Source of the DNA: Clostridia bacterium
Lineage (GTDB): Bacteria; Bacillota; Clostridia; Lutisporales; Lutisporaceae
DNA: 64,000 nt
Direction: 5' to 3'
Assembly: GCA_029256325.1 (NCBI GenBank)
Contig: JAQSYD010000001.1
Location: 1 to 64,000 of the forward strand
Shown here: piece by piece, positions 40,475-50,475 of the stretch
Layout: each line of letters opens with the position of its first letter
Numbering within the stretch: position 1 is the first letter of the stretch
The notes under the pieces: model-generated
Seen by the model: only the letters and a program-made list of their open reading frames with translations
Database searches by the model: none
What the model was told of the DNA's origin: nothing
Made by a program: the position numbers and the translations under genes

Positions 40475-41209
40475 TTAAAACGGGGAATCCTTTCCGTACT
40501 CACCTGTAAGCTCCCAATTGAAATAATCATGATCCTGATCAAAGGGCTTTGGAACTGAATAAAAATCCAGTTTTACATCACAGTTTAAAATATTACTATT
40601 ATTAGAAGTAATGTTAATTTCACTGCAAATAATACTTCTATTTTCCTGCTCAATTTCTTTTAATAAATTGTATATCTGATTGTAGCTTCCTTCCAAGGTG
40701 AGTGACACAGTCATTTTTTCGACCTTATAGGTCTCATCCTTCGTTTCTTTATTGCTTTGTTCCTTTTTATCAGCATTCCTTGCATTATATAACTGTTTTA
40801 CTAAATCCTCCAGCTCATTTTCTTGAGTGGACTTCTCTTTCTCCATCATATTGATGTCTGTTAATGCAGGCTCAGTAAATGTTACGGACACCAGCCCTAT
40901 GGCGGTCTCTTTAATTTTTTCATCAATCATAAGGATGATCTTCTCTTGGATTATACTTGGATAATAATTTCGCAGCAGCCCCTGTGTCTTATTGTTTAAA
41001 GCTTTATATTCATTATAAACATGATTATCAAGGCTTGCTTTTGCTTTGATGCTATCTATCATCTGTCTATAGCCTATTGCTTTCTTTTCCAATTCGCTTA
41101 ACGTATCCAGCTGTGGTTTAATGCCTGCATAATAAAGTAACGCCGCCACCAAACAAATAACTGTGATCATAAGCAATGATTTTTCTCTATTTGTCAGTTT
41201 GAGCTTCAC
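40475..41209 (-). CDS. pilO: Type IV pilus assembly PilO-like protein
   Basis: N-terminal TM + coiled coil; directly follows pilM/pilN. Confidence 0.75.
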   Translation of the reverse strand: MKLKLTNREKSLLMITVICLVAALLYYAGIKPQLDTLSELEKKAIGYRQMIDSIKAKASLDNHVYNEYKALNNKTQGLLRNYYPSIIQEKIILMIDEKIKETAIGLVSVTFTEPALTDINMMEKEKSTQENELEDLVKQLYNARNADKKEQSNKETKDETYKVEKMTVSLTLEGSYNQIYNLLKEIEQENRSIICSEINITSNNSNILNCDVKLDFYSVPKPFDQDHDYFNWELTGEYGKDSPF

Positions 41210-41756
41210 TTTTATTCACATCCTTCAGCTTGCAGCTTATAATAGCAGTATAGTTTGTCTGCATATCAACAATATTGATATGCACTTGTTCAAATATGTT
41301 TAGTTCCTTCAAATTATGCTCTAGCTCTGCTGCTTGAAGCAAACTTTTTATTGAATAGTTTATCTCAACATCTTTATTAGAAATAGCTAAGTTTGTCATA
41401 GAAGCATCCTGGGGCATAATGGACGAAAGCTTATCAAGCAATTCCGTACTGACAGTATCATAAGAATCCAACTTATCATCAATTTCTTTCACTGTGTCAA
41501 AATAGGTATTCAGTAAAACTAGCCTTTCAGATACTTCTTCATATTTCTCAAGCTGTTCCATAGTCTCTTTTGAATTTAAGTAACTTTCTACTTTGCTTAT
41601 TTCGCTTTTATATCTATTCATATAATAAATATTGAAAGTCGTAAAAGTAATCAGACCTATTGTAAGCACAGAGCTAACTGCGATGATAAACCATATTTTT
41701 GAATTCTTATTTTGCTTTTCCAACAGGTAAGGCGAAAAAAAATTGAAATCCTTCAT
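41187..41756 (-). CDS. pilN: Type IV pilus assembly PilN-like protein
   Basis: FNFFSPYLLEKQN N-terminus, one TM; between pilM and pilO. Confidence 0.78.
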   Translation of the reverse strand: MKDFNFFSPYLLEKQNKNSKIWFIIAVSSVLTIGLITFTTFNIYYMNRYKSEISKVESYLNSKETMEQLEKYEEVSERLVLLNTYFDTVKEIDDKLDSYDTVSTELLDKLSSIMPQDASMTNLAISNKDVEINYSIKSLLQAAELEHNLKELNIFEQVHINIVDMQTNYTAIISCKLKDVNKSEAQTDK

Positions 41757-41767
41757 CTATGAAAAAC

Positions 41768-42835
41768 CTACTTTCTTATAATTGCACCTATTGAATTCAG
41801 ATAATACTTAAGCTCTATATCAGTTATCTGTTTATCAAGGATAACGCTGCTTAGTGTCTCTACTTGCTTGGTAGGCATACTTGTTGCAGTTTCAATAAAA
41901 TCTGTAATGCCGCACAGACTTGATGTGCCACCGTAAAGATATATTTCATTTATATCGTTGTTTGCATTTCGTGTTTTGTAATATTGAAAAATTCGCAGGA
42001 TATCTTCCGTCCACCTAGAGATAATGTTTCTTGCAACTTGATTAATTGCCGTGGATTCAGAGCTTGTCCCTAATATCCTTAGATCCACTTCTGATATCTT
42101 TTTACTTTCTGCTTCCTGAAAGGAGATCCCAAAGGTATCTGCAATTGCTTCGGTTATTTCTTTTCCTCCCCAAGAAACAAGTCTGCTGAATTGAAACATA
42201 CCCTTTGATAATATTAAAATATTGCTATTGCTGCAGCCCAGATCAATGAGGGCAATGGTATGATCAAGATTAACAGGAATATCATTAATCTGCTGCTTCC
42301 TGCTGAAAAGCTTAGAAATTGCATTTGAATTTATATCAAGTGCTTTTGGCTCAAGCTTGATTGCTTTGATCAAAGCAATATAATCATCCGCTATTGTCTT
42401 AGGCATTGCAGCTATTAACATTCTTGACTTTTGATCCGCCTTCTCTTCCTGCACCTTATATTCAATAATATACTCATTAAGATCAATGGGTAAATATTGT
42501 TCTATTTCATATCCAATCATACTTTTCATTTCAGAGGGTTTTACGTTGGGTACATCCAATTCTCTTCTTATAATTGAAGTACTCTGTATCGTAAAAATTG
42601 CATCCTTGTATTTTATCTTATTCTTCGATAGAGCTTGTGCCAAGCTTTGTCTGAATCCCTCTGCCTTCGCTTCTTCTAAAACCAGGTTTCCGTCTACCAA
42701 ACTTCCCTGCGGTGTTTCCAATATCAACGCCTTATCTATATAAATACAGCCTTTATGATATTTCCCCACCGTCATTTTTGTATTAAATGTACCAATATCT
42801 ATTGATATTATGTTTTTACCAGCCAAATCTATCAC
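41768..42835 (-). CDS. pilM: Type IV pilus assembly protein PilM
   Basis: IISIDIGTFNTKMTVG, actin-like; PNVKPSEMKSMIGYEIEQYLP. Confidence 0.9.
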   Translation of the reverse strand: MIDLAGKNIISIDIGTFNTKMTVGKYHKGCIYIDKALILETPQGSLVDGNLVLEEAKAEGFRQSLAQALSKNKIKYKDAIFTIQSTSIIRRELDVPNVKPSEMKSMIGYEIEQYLPIDLNEYIIEYKVQEEKADQKSRMLIAAMPKTIADDYIALIKAIKLEPKALDINSNAISKLFSRKQQINDIPVNLDHTIALIDLGCSNSNILILSKGMFQFSRLVSWGGKEITEAIADTFGISFQEAESKKISEVDLRILGTSSESTAINQVARNIISRWTEDILRIFQYYKTRNANNDINEIYLYGGTSSLCGITDFIETATSMPTKQVETLSSVILDKQITDIELKYYLNSIGAIIRK

Positions 42836-42845
42836 CCCGGTTTCT

Positions 42846-43601
42846 TTAGATTAGTAAATTCTGTACATATAACTGTACCATTTGTGTACCAAAGAACATA
42901 ACAATTAATGCAGAGAAGGCAATAAATGGACCAAAGGGTATATAATCTTTCGGTCTTTTTACTTTGGCTACAATTAAAATAAGCGAAACGACAGCTCCTA
43001 TTATAAAGGATAAGAGTGATAGGATTAATACATACTTCCAGCCGAGAAATAATCCCAATACAGCCATAAGCTTGATATCGCCACCACCCATAGCTCCATT
43101 CGTAAGCATTGCAATCATTAAGAATATTCCTCCACCGAGTACAAATCCGATAATACCGGGAAGCATATTCGCTTTTATGTCAAATAAATTAAAAATTAAA
43201 CCCGCAACCAGTCCAAATAGTATGATTTCGTCCGGTATCTCTTGTCTTTCCAGATCAACAAAAGTCACGATAATCAGCATGCATGTCAGCACAGCATATT
43301 TTATAAATTCGATACTGAGAAAAAACTTGTTAAATAATAATAAAAATACTACGGCTGTTATCAGTTCCACTACAGGATATTGAATTGATATTTTTGCACC
43401 GCAGTATTTGCATTTGCCTCTGTTCATTACATAACCTAAAACCGGTATCAGGTCTACTGCACTTAAATTATGCTTGCAATGTGGACAGTGAGACGCAGGA
43501 TATGCAATTGATTTTTTCTCAGGTATCCTATAGATGCATACATTTAAAAAGGAACCTATAGAGAGTCCAAGTATGAAAATGATTATTTGTATTGGCAGCA
43601 T
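42846..43601 (-). CDS. pilD: Prepilin peptidase
   Basis: GLSIGSFLNVCIYRIP, CPHCKHNL...CKYCGAKIS, GGGDIKLMAVLGLFLG. Confidence 0.96.
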   Translation of the reverse strand: MLPIQIIIFILGLSIGSFLNVCIYRIPEKKSIAYPASHCPHCKHNLSAVDLIPVLGYVMNRGKCKYCGAKISIQYPVVELITAVVFLLLFNKFFLSIEFIKYAVLTCMLIIVTFVDLERQEIPDEIILFGLVAGLIFNLFDIKANMLPGIIGFVLGGGIFLMIAMLTNGAMGGGDIKLMAVLGLFLGWKYVLILSLLSFIIGAVVSLILIVAKVKRPKDYIPFGPFIAFSALIVMFFGTQMVQLYVQNLLI

Positions 43602-43749
43602 GCACTCACCCCTTATAATGATTCTCCCGTTCAGAAAGCCTAAACAGGAGAATGTCGTAATGTGTTACATCTTAATATATATATAAATCCATCTTACTAG
43701 AAAAGAACATATTTTTCAATTAATTTGTCATATTATACCGACTTACTTA

Positions 43750-43758
43750 TGATATAAT
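43750..43758 (+). promoter_or_regulatory. Extended -10 promoter for minor pilin operon
   Basis: TGATATAAT ~34 nt upstream of ATG; no good -35. Confidence 0.5.
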
Positions 43759-43791
43759 TATAGACAAATCGATTCGTAAGGGGTTTTAGAG

Positions 43792-44208
43792 ATGATCTTT
43801 AAGAAGAATAAGGGTTTTACTTTAATAGAGGTCATTATATCAATTGCTATTATTGCTGTCATTGGGGTTATTCTTACAAATTTTGTTTCAACCACAATCA
43901 AAGCAAGAAATATCAGTATTGAACGACTGCAGCTATTAGCTTCATGTACCAGCTATATGAATGAAATAAAATCAATGCAAGAAAGCTTTTCAAGCGTTTC
44001 TGATATAGAAGACCTGCTTGAAGCTATGGATTTTGAAAAAGGAACAACGGTCTTTAAAAAAGTAGAAAATACAAACATCAATATTAAGATAACCATCAAT
44101 CGAAATATGGACGTGCCAGGACTATATGAAATTATGGTAGTTGGTACATCACCTAATGTAAATGATATTTCTATTTCTTCTGTTATAAAAGGAGGCGGTT
44201 TGGATTGA
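43792..44208 (+). CDS. Prepilin-type protein (PilV/GspI-like minor pilin)
   Basis: KKNKGFTLIEVIISIAIIAVIGVIL class III signal peptide. Confidence 0.88.
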   Translation: MIFKKNKGFTLIEVIISIAIIAVIGVILTNFVSTTIKARNISIERLQLLASCTSYMNEIKSMQESFSSVSDIEDLLEAMDFEKGTTVFKKVENTNINIKITINRNMDVPGLYEIMVVGTSPNVNDISISSVIKGGGLD

Positions 44209-45335
44209 TGAAAAGAAAACCTTTCAATACAAAAGGCCTGACATTAATAGAATTAATATTAACGTTAGCTTTATTTGGATTGATTACTATGATTGTATAT
44301 CCCATGCTGGGCTTCACTTATAGAACAACAAATATACAATTAAAGGAATCGAATCAGAGAAATGAGGTAAGAGTAGTTTCAAACCACCTAAAGAATGATA
44401 TTGAATATTCAAATGCTATTGACGTTGTTGATCCCAATACACTTGAAATTATCAACAGCAAGGGTGAACAGATCTCTTACTATATGAAAGACAATGGCGG
44501 TCCCGACAGCTATTTAGTAAGAGAAAGTGATACAACTACAGCGTTTAAAGACATCACCGGCATTGAATTTGAACTATTGAATAATCATCTTGTTGATGCC
44601 AAACTTTTTACCGATGTAGCCAACGGTAAGTTTACAGCATTTAAAATATACCGGTGGAATATGAAAATAGAAAATCCAAATAGCCCCATAGATCTAAAAG
44701 AATATATTATATCCAACAGTGTTTTTGTATTTGTAAATCAAATTGAAGTTTTCGGCACCCCCTATATCTATGGTGATAATGCCACTGCAATTTTTAGAAA
44801 TGGCTTAGAAATTACCGGAGGCGAAATTAGCAATAGTTACATATATGTTGACGGTGATGTTTCGCTGAAAGGAAATGCCACTTTGGGTAATTCAGACGAA
44901 ACAAGTATGATCTATGTTTCCGGTGAGATTAAAGGCAGCGGTAATACAAATATATATGGTGAGGTTCTAACCGGTGAAGAATTTGAGTTTCCGAAAATTA
45001 AAATACCACCTTTGAAGGCTACCAGTTGGTATATAGAAAATGGATATTCCCCAAATACAGAGCCGACAGATAGCATGAAATTTTTCGGAGATAATATTAT
45101 TATTGATGAGGATGCCTCTGATGTGATCATCGTCAGCAATTCAACCAATAAGGACGAGGTTAGTATCAGAATTAGAAATAAAATAGATGTAAGCGGAATT
45201 TTATTTGCACCGGGAAGCATCGTAGAAATCGATGATGCCACTTTCAGAGGCTTAATCATCGCCAAAAGTGTGCACCTGAAAAATAAGGCAGACGTAACCT
45301 TTGAAATGGTAGAAATGGACGATCTTCCATTTTAG
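44205..45335 (+). CDS. Prepilin-type protein with C-terminal beta-helix-like domain
   Basis: NTKGLTLIELILTLALFGLITM; C-terminal YVDGDVSLKGNATLG...SGILFAPGSIVEIDDATFRGLIIAKSVHLKNKADVTFE. Confidence 0.85.
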   Translation: MMKRKPFNTKGLTLIELILTLALFGLITMIVYPMLGFTYRTTNIQLKESNQRNEVRVVSNHLKNDIEYSNAIDVVDPNTLEIINSKGEQISYYMKDNGGPDSYLVRESDTTTAFKDITGIEFELLNNHLVDAKLFTDVANGKFTAFKIYRWNMKIENPNSPIDLKEYIISNSVFVFVNQIEVFGTPYIYGDNATAIFRNGLEITGGEISNSYIYVDGDVSLKGNATLGNSDETSMIYVSGEIKGSGNTNIYGEVLTGEEFEFPKIKIPPLKATSWYIENGYSPNTEPTDSMKFFGDNIIIDEDASDVIIVSNSTNKDEVSIRIRNKIDVSGILFAPGSIVEIDDATFRGLIIAKSVHLKNKADVTFEMVEMDDLPF

Positions 45336-45346
45336 CATGAAACTTT

Positions 45347-45760
45347 GTGAGGTGTTCTATGAAGTATCTTAGGAATAATAAAGGCGGAACTTTGATGATA
45401 ACAATCATCCTATTAATGATTGTTACAGTTTTAGGCGCAGCAATGTTATTTTCTGTTGTCAGGGAGCTGCAAATCAATCGAGCGTTAGAAGACAGGACCA
45501 TTGCCAGATATTTAGCGCAGTCAGGCATAGACCATGCATTGTATGTGGTTGAGACTGAATATGAATCACTGGAATTTCCTTATGTGAAAGAGGTTGTATT
45601 GATCAATGACAGCAGAATATATAAATTTGTTATAGATGAAGATGAATCGGATATTACCATACGCTCTACCGGTACAGTCGAAATCGATGGGAAGATGAAA
45701 AGAAAAGTAACAATGGATGCAACTATACAAGAAGATGGACAAGTCATTATTGAGGAATAG
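45347..45760 (+). CDS. PilX/GspK-like minor pilin
   Basis: RNNKGGTLMITIILLMIVTVLGAAMLFSVVRELQINRALEDRTIARYLAQSGID. Confidence 0.8.
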   Translation: MRCSMKYLRNNKGGTLMITIILLMIVTVLGAAMLFSVVRELQINRALEDRTIARYLAQSGIDHALYVVETEYESLEFPYVKEVVLINDSRIYKFVIDEDESDITIRSTGTVEIDGKMKRKVTMDATIQEDGQVIIEE

Positions 45761-45763
45761 TTT

Positions 45764-45791
45764 GATGCTTTCGAATGAGAGCATTTTTTAT
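45764..45791 (+). terminator. Terminator of minor pilin operon
   Basis: GATGCTTTCGAATGAGAGCATTTTTTA. Confidence 0.7.
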
Positions 45792-45807
45792 TATTGGAAA
45801 GAAAAAA

Positions 45808-45834
45808 TAGTCAATCACTAAGATTGACTATTAA
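45808..45834 (-). terminator. Terminator of pilB-T-C-pilin operon
   Basis: AATAGTCAATCACTAAGATTGACTATT, minus followed by TTTTTTCTTTCC. Confidence 0.8.
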
Positions 45835-45850
45835 GTATATCGAATTCAAG

Positions 45851-46234
45851 TTAAGGTACATATGTTACATCTGTAATTCTATTTGAATTAATAACAAATC
45901 TAAAATTACCCAAATCATTAGCTGTAATTGTAGTACTTGTTGGAAGCAAGTCTTTTCCAATTAAATATGTTACCACAGCGTTTATTTGTGCTTGAGTAGG
46001 TGTAAGATTACCATTTGCTGCTGTTAAAGTAGGATAATCTCCTGTACTTGCAAAATCAACTTGAATAGCATTCTGTAGAAGTTTTGCGTTTGCCTCATCA
46101 GCTCTTGCCTCAGCATTATCAGAAAACCCGCTAAATTTTGGTAATGCAATTGCAGAAATGATTCCAATGATTGCTATAACCAAAATTAACTCAATGAGTG
46201 TAAAGCCCTTCTTATTTTTCAACATTTTTCTCAT
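45851..46234 (-). CDS. Type IV pilin (major pilin candidate)
   Basis: MRKMLKNKKGFTLIELILVIAIIGIISAIALPKFSGFSDNAE. Confidence 0.93.
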   Translation of the reverse strand: MRKMLKNKKGFTLIELILVIAIIGIISAIALPKFSGFSDNAEARADEANAKLLQNAIQVDFASTGDYPTLTAANGNLTPTQAQINAVVTYLIGKDLLPTSTTITANDLGNFRFVINSNRITDVTYVP

Positions 46235-46270
46235 ATTTTCACCCCCCTTAAATTGATATTATATCATAAG

Positions 46271-47482
46271 TTATATTGAAATAGTACTCATCATGTCGAA
46301 TAATGGCAAAATTATAGATGCGACAATGGAGCCTATTACAAAAACCATGATAACAAGCATGAGTGGTTCAACCAGCTTCGTCATTGCCTCCAGGGCAGTT
46401 TCAGCCTCATCATCGTAGTAATTGGCGGTCTTATCCAGTATTTCATCTATAGAACCTGATTCCTCCCCTATGGTCAGCATGGAAATAAACATTGGAGGAA
46501 ACAGATTCATCTTTTTAATGGGTACTGATAAAAGCACCCCTCTTTTCACATCTTCTTTGGCTTTGTTCAAACCCTCTTCTACCACCTTGTTGTTGACAAT
46601 CTTTCCTACGATATCCAGTGCTTGAAGTAAAGGCAGACCACTGGACAGCAATGTGGAAAGCGTTCTGGAAAATCTAGAGGTTATAATCTTTTGATTTAAT
46701 CCTTTTATAATAGGAATTTTAAACTTTAAACCATCTAAAATGTATTTAACCTTAGGAAATCTCACAAGTGCAGTAACTAGTGCAATAAATCCAACAGCCA
46801 TGCCTGCAGCCAAATACCAATAATTTGTTAGAAATGCGCTTACAGCCAATAGTATCCTTGTTGGCAAAGGAAGTGCTATGCCGCTGCTTTCAAACATGCC
46901 GGTAAAACTAGGTAAAACAAATATAAGCAGGAATATGACCACGACCACTGCGACAATTGCCAGTATGATTGGGTAAACCATAGCATTTTTGACTTTATTG
47001 ATGATTTTGGATTCTTTCTCGTAGTGAACTGCCATTCTGTTGAGTATCACATCCAGATTACCGCTGGCTTCACCAGCCACCACCATATTGATCAGCAGTT
47101 CGGGAAAAACATCGCTATATTTTTGCATTGCTTCTGATAGCGTCAAACCCTGCTGCACCTTTTCGTATACTTGGCTGATGGCAGCCTTAAAGCTTTTGCT
47201 TTCTGTTTGCTGTCTTAAAATATCCAGACAGGATATTAGGCTTACCCCAGCCTGCAGCATGGTATGAAACTGTCGGCAGAATACTGCAATATTTTTGACA
47301 GATACTTTAGTAAAAAGCTTATTCAGTTCGATTTCCTTGCTTGTGCTCTGCTCTTTTATTTGAATCGGAAAATGATGATTCTGTCTTAACATGACCAGTA
47401 CATCATCCTTAGAATTTGCTTCATATACGCCTTTTACGGTATTGCCTTCCGGCGCTATCGCTTTATATTTGTATCTGGCCAT
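46271..47482 (-). CDS. pilC: Type II secretion F / PilC platform protein
   Basis: KNIAVFCRQFHTMLQAGVSL, FSRTLSTLLSSGLPLLQALDIV, MLTIGEESGSIDEIL. Confidence 0.96.
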   Translation of the reverse strand: MARYKYKAIAPEGNTVKGVYEANSKDDVLVMLRQNHHFPIQIKEQSTSKEIELNKLFTKVSVKNIAVFCRQFHTMLQAGVSLISCLDILRQQTESKSFKAAISQVYEKVQQGLTLSEAMQKYSDVFPELLINMVVAGEASGNLDVILNRMAVHYEKESKIINKVKNAMVYPIILAIVAVVVVIFLLIFVLPSFTGMFESSGIALPLPTRILLAVSAFLTNYWYLAAGMAVGFIALVTALVRFPKVKYILDGLKFKIPIIKGLNQKIITSRFSRTLSTLLSSGLPLLQALDIVGKIVNNKVVEEGLNKAKEDVKRGVLLSVPIKKMNLFPPMFISMLTIGEESGSIDEILDKTANYYDDEAETALEAMTKLVEPLMLVIMVFVIGSIVASIILPLFDMMSTISI

Positions 47483-47519
47483 AAATTCACATCCTGTATG
47501 AAATATTAATATTAATTAT

Positions 47520-48578
47520 TTAGCTTCCCCCCATAAACCTTTCCAGCATTTCTCTGTCAACGCTGTTCTCCAGGGCGGTTTGTCTGCTGATTTGAAGCTG
47601 CTTGCACAGCTGGCTCAAGGAATAATCCATACTCTGCATCCCAAGCTTGCTGCCAGTTTGAATCATGTTTTGTATTTGAAAGGATTTACCCTCTCTAATC
47701 AAGTTCTTAACGGCGGTATTGGCAATCATGATTTCATGAGCCGCAACTCTTCTGTTTCCCTCAACAGTGGGCGTGAGCTGCTGTGATATGATAGCTTCCA
47801 ATACGGATGCCAGTTGTACTCTGATCTGCTCCTGTTGATGCGGTGGAAATACATCTATTACCCTATCGATGGTCTTGGCTGCACCAATGGTGTGAAGCGT
47901 TGATAAAACCAAATGTCCAGTTTCAGCTGCTGTTAGGGCAATGCTTATTGTTTCAAGGTCTCGCATTTCACCCACTAAGACGACATCCGGATCTTGTCTT
48001 AATGCTGCCCGCAAAGCATTCCCAAAGCTTTGTGTGTCATTACCGATTTCTCTTTGATTTATTATGCTTTGATTGTGCTTATGCAGGTACTCGATTGGAT
48101 CCTCCAGTGTCAATATATGACACTGCCTATTCTTATTAATGAAATCAAGCATAGAGGCAAGTGTCGTTGTCTTCCCGCTGCCAGTAGGACCTGTAACAAG
48201 AATCAAACCCCTTTGCTTCATGGCAAGATCCTTCAGTATAGGAGGCAGTCCCAGCTCTTCCATAGAAGGAATTCTTGAGGAAATCATCCTTATGGCCATT
48301 GCATAGCTCTCTCTTTGCTTATAGGCATTTACTCTGAAACGACCGGAAATTGAGCTTGTATATGCAAAGTCCAATTCTCCCAAGCAGTTAAGATGAGCCA
48401 GCTGATTGGCTGTAAGAAACTGCTCTGTAAGAGCCTTGGTATCATCACAGCTTAATATCTCCTCACCTATTCTATGAAGCTTGCCGTTTATACGCATTGT
48501 AGGCCAGGTACCTGCAGTTAAATGCAAATCTGAAGCCTTTTGTAAAACGGCTTTATCTAGCAGTTCAAATATATTCAT
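47520..48578 (-). CDS. pilT: Twitching motility retraction ATPase PilT
   Basis: KASDLHLTAGTWPTMRING, LVTGPTGSGKTTTLASM, GEMRDLETISIALTAAETGHLVLSTLHT. Confidence 0.96.
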   Translation of the reverse strand: MNIFELLDKAVLQKASDLHLTAGTWPTMRINGKLHRIGEEILSCDDTKALTEQFLTANQLAHLNCLGELDFAYTSSISGRFRVNAYKQRESYAMAIRMISSRIPSMEELGLPPILKDLAMKQRGLILVTGPTGSGKTTTLASMLDFINKNRQCHILTLEDPIEYLHKHNQSIINQREIGNDTQSFGNALRAALRQDPDVVLVGEMRDLETISIALTAAETGHLVLSTLHTIGAAKTIDRVIDVFPPHQQEQIRVQLASVLEAIISQQLTPTVEGNRRVAAHEIMIANTAVKNLIREGKSFQIQNMIQTGSKLGMQSMDYSLSQLCKQLQISRQTALENSVDREMLERFMGGS

Positions 48579-48589
48579 CCATACACCAC

Positions 48590-50266
48590 CTAATCCAAGC
48601 TGTAAGTCACTCTAATCATTTCTTCTACTGTTGTAACCCCTGACAAAACAAGCTTCTTACAGCTTTCTCTCAATGTTACAGTACCGTTTGCTGCTGCTGC
48701 TGATCTTATATCGTCAATACTCGCTTTTTTATCTATCAAAACTCTAATATCCTTATTCACAGGCATGACTTCATGTATGGCTGTTCTTCCTTTGTAACCG
48801 GAGCCATTGCATACACTGCAGCCTCTACCCTTGTAAATCACTGCATGGTCCTCATTTAATATCTGTTTTTCAAAGCTGTCTGCTTCATAGGTGGACTTGC
48901 AGTGGTTGCATATTTTGCGAACCAGTCTTTGCGCCACTACACCTACGACCGATGAAGAAACCAAATAAGGCTCAATGCCCATATCTACCAGTCTGGTAAC
49001 CGTTGAGGAGGCATCATTTGTATGCATGGTACTCAACACCAGATGCCCCGTAATAGATGCTCTCACAGCGATTTGAGCTGTTTCTGCATCCCTTATTTCA
49101 CCCACCATGATGATATCAGGATCCTGTCTTAATATGGAACGAAGTCCATTGGCAAAGGTCATTCCTGCCTTGGGGTTTACCTGAACTTGGTTGATGCCCT
49201 CCAAGCGATATTCAACAGGATCTTCTATGGTAATGATGTTGGTTCTTACATGATTCAGTTCCTTCAATAATGCGTACAATGTCGTGCTCTTACCACTGCC
49301 GGTAGGACCTGTAACCAGAATGATTCCATTGGGGTTCTTAATAAGCTTGTCCAAAAGCTCAAGATTGCTTTGGCTAAATCCAAGTTGAGTTTTTGTTGCA
49401 AGAAAATTCTCTCTATCTAATAAGCGTATTACTACCTTCTCGCCAAAAACAGTAGGAATGGAGGAAATACGCATGTCAATTTCCCTGCCGTCTACCTGCA
49501 GTTCAATTCGTCCGTCTTGCGGCAGTCTTTTTTCAGCTATATCCATCTTAGCCATGATCTTAATTCTGGTTACGATAGCTGAATGTGCTGATTTTTCTGG
49601 AGTCATAACCTCTTGCAAATCACCATCGATTCTGAATCTGATTCGTATATTGTTTTCTGCCGGTTCTATATGAATATCGCTGGCTTTTTGCTTAACCGCT
49701 TGACTTATAATTGAATTAATCAGCCTTACAACTGGAGCATTTTCTGTTTCACTCATGCTATCTTCTAAAAGCTCTGTTATAACACCGGTATCATACTGTC
49801 GTTTAAATTCCTCTATGGCCTTTTCAGCTCTCTGCTTTCCGTAATATCTCTCAATCGCATTTATGATAGCCATGCGACTGGAAGTCACTGGCTCTACGTC
49901 AAGTCCGGTTGCTATGCTGACGTCATCTCTTGCAAAAATATTCAGAGGATCTGTCATAGCCACAATAAGTCTATTATTTTCCTTCTTTACGGGTATTAAC
50001 GTATGCCTTCTTGCAAGACTTTCGTTAATTAACTTAGGGATTTCGGGATCTATATAAATTTTGCTGATATCAGTATAAGCAATGCCTAATTGCAGCTCTA
50101 AAGCCTTTATCATGTCGGCTTCTGAAATGATGGCATCATCAATAAGCATTTCCCCCAGCTTCTTACCTGTGGCCTTTTGCTTATTCAAAGCCTCCTTCAA
50201 CTGCTCCATTGTTAGAAGACCGGCATCAACCAGTATGTCTCCCAATCTTTTATTTCTATTTAACAT
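48590..50266 (-). CDS. pilB: Type IV pilus extension ATPase PilB/GspE
   Basis: GPTGSGKSTTLYALL, QDPDIIMVGEIRDAETAQIA, CNHC...CSVCNGSGYKGR. Confidence 0.96.
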   Translation of the reverse strand: MLNRNKRLGDILVDAGLLTMEQLKEALNKQKATGKKLGEMLIDDAIISEADMIKALELQLGIAYTDISKIYIDPEIPKLINESLARRHTLIPVKKENNRLIVAMTDPLNIFARDDVSIATGLDVEPVTSSRMAIINAIERYYGKQRAEKAIEEFKRQYDTGVITELLEDSMSETENAPVVRLINSIISQAVKQKASDIHIEPAENNIRIRFRIDGDLQEVMTPEKSAHSAIVTRIKIMAKMDIAEKRLPQDGRIELQVDGREIDMRISSIPTVFGEKVVIRLLDRENFLATKTQLGFSQSNLELLDKLIKNPNGIILVTGPTGSGKSTTLYALLKELNHVRTNIITIEDPVEYRLEGINQVQVNPKAGMTFANGLRSILRQDPDIIMVGEIRDAETAQIAVRASITGHLVLSTMHTNDASSTVTRLVDMGIEPYLVSSSVVGVVAQRLVRKICNHCKSTYEADSFEKQILNEDHAVIYKGRGCSVCNGSGYKGRTAIHEVMPVNKDIRVLIDKKASIDDIRSAAAANGTVTLRESCKKLVLSGVTTVEEMIRVTYSLD

Positions 50267-50430
50267 ATCTACACCCTTACCATATCATTAAATTTATGAT
50301 CTATTGGAATACCTTTATTGACTAATTATTTTATTTCATAAAATCGTTAATTTTATATAATTCTCTTTATATTGCTTTATTCCTGCTAAATCGACAGACT
50401 TTTAGAAAAATATAAAAACCCTGTAGAAAA

Positions 50431-50475
50431 AAGAATAAAGCTGACAAAATCAGATGTCTTGTCAGCTTTATTCTT
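50431..50475 (-). terminator. Terminator overlapping yqeG-like stop
   Basis: AAGAATAAAGCTGACAAAATCAGATGTCTTGTCAGCTTTATTCTT. Confidence 0.8.

Noticed and set aside
43792-45760. Minor pilin block as a horizontally acquired island
   Set aside because: No integrase, direct repeats or tRNA at the edges; divergent arrangement is coherent with the flanking pil genes
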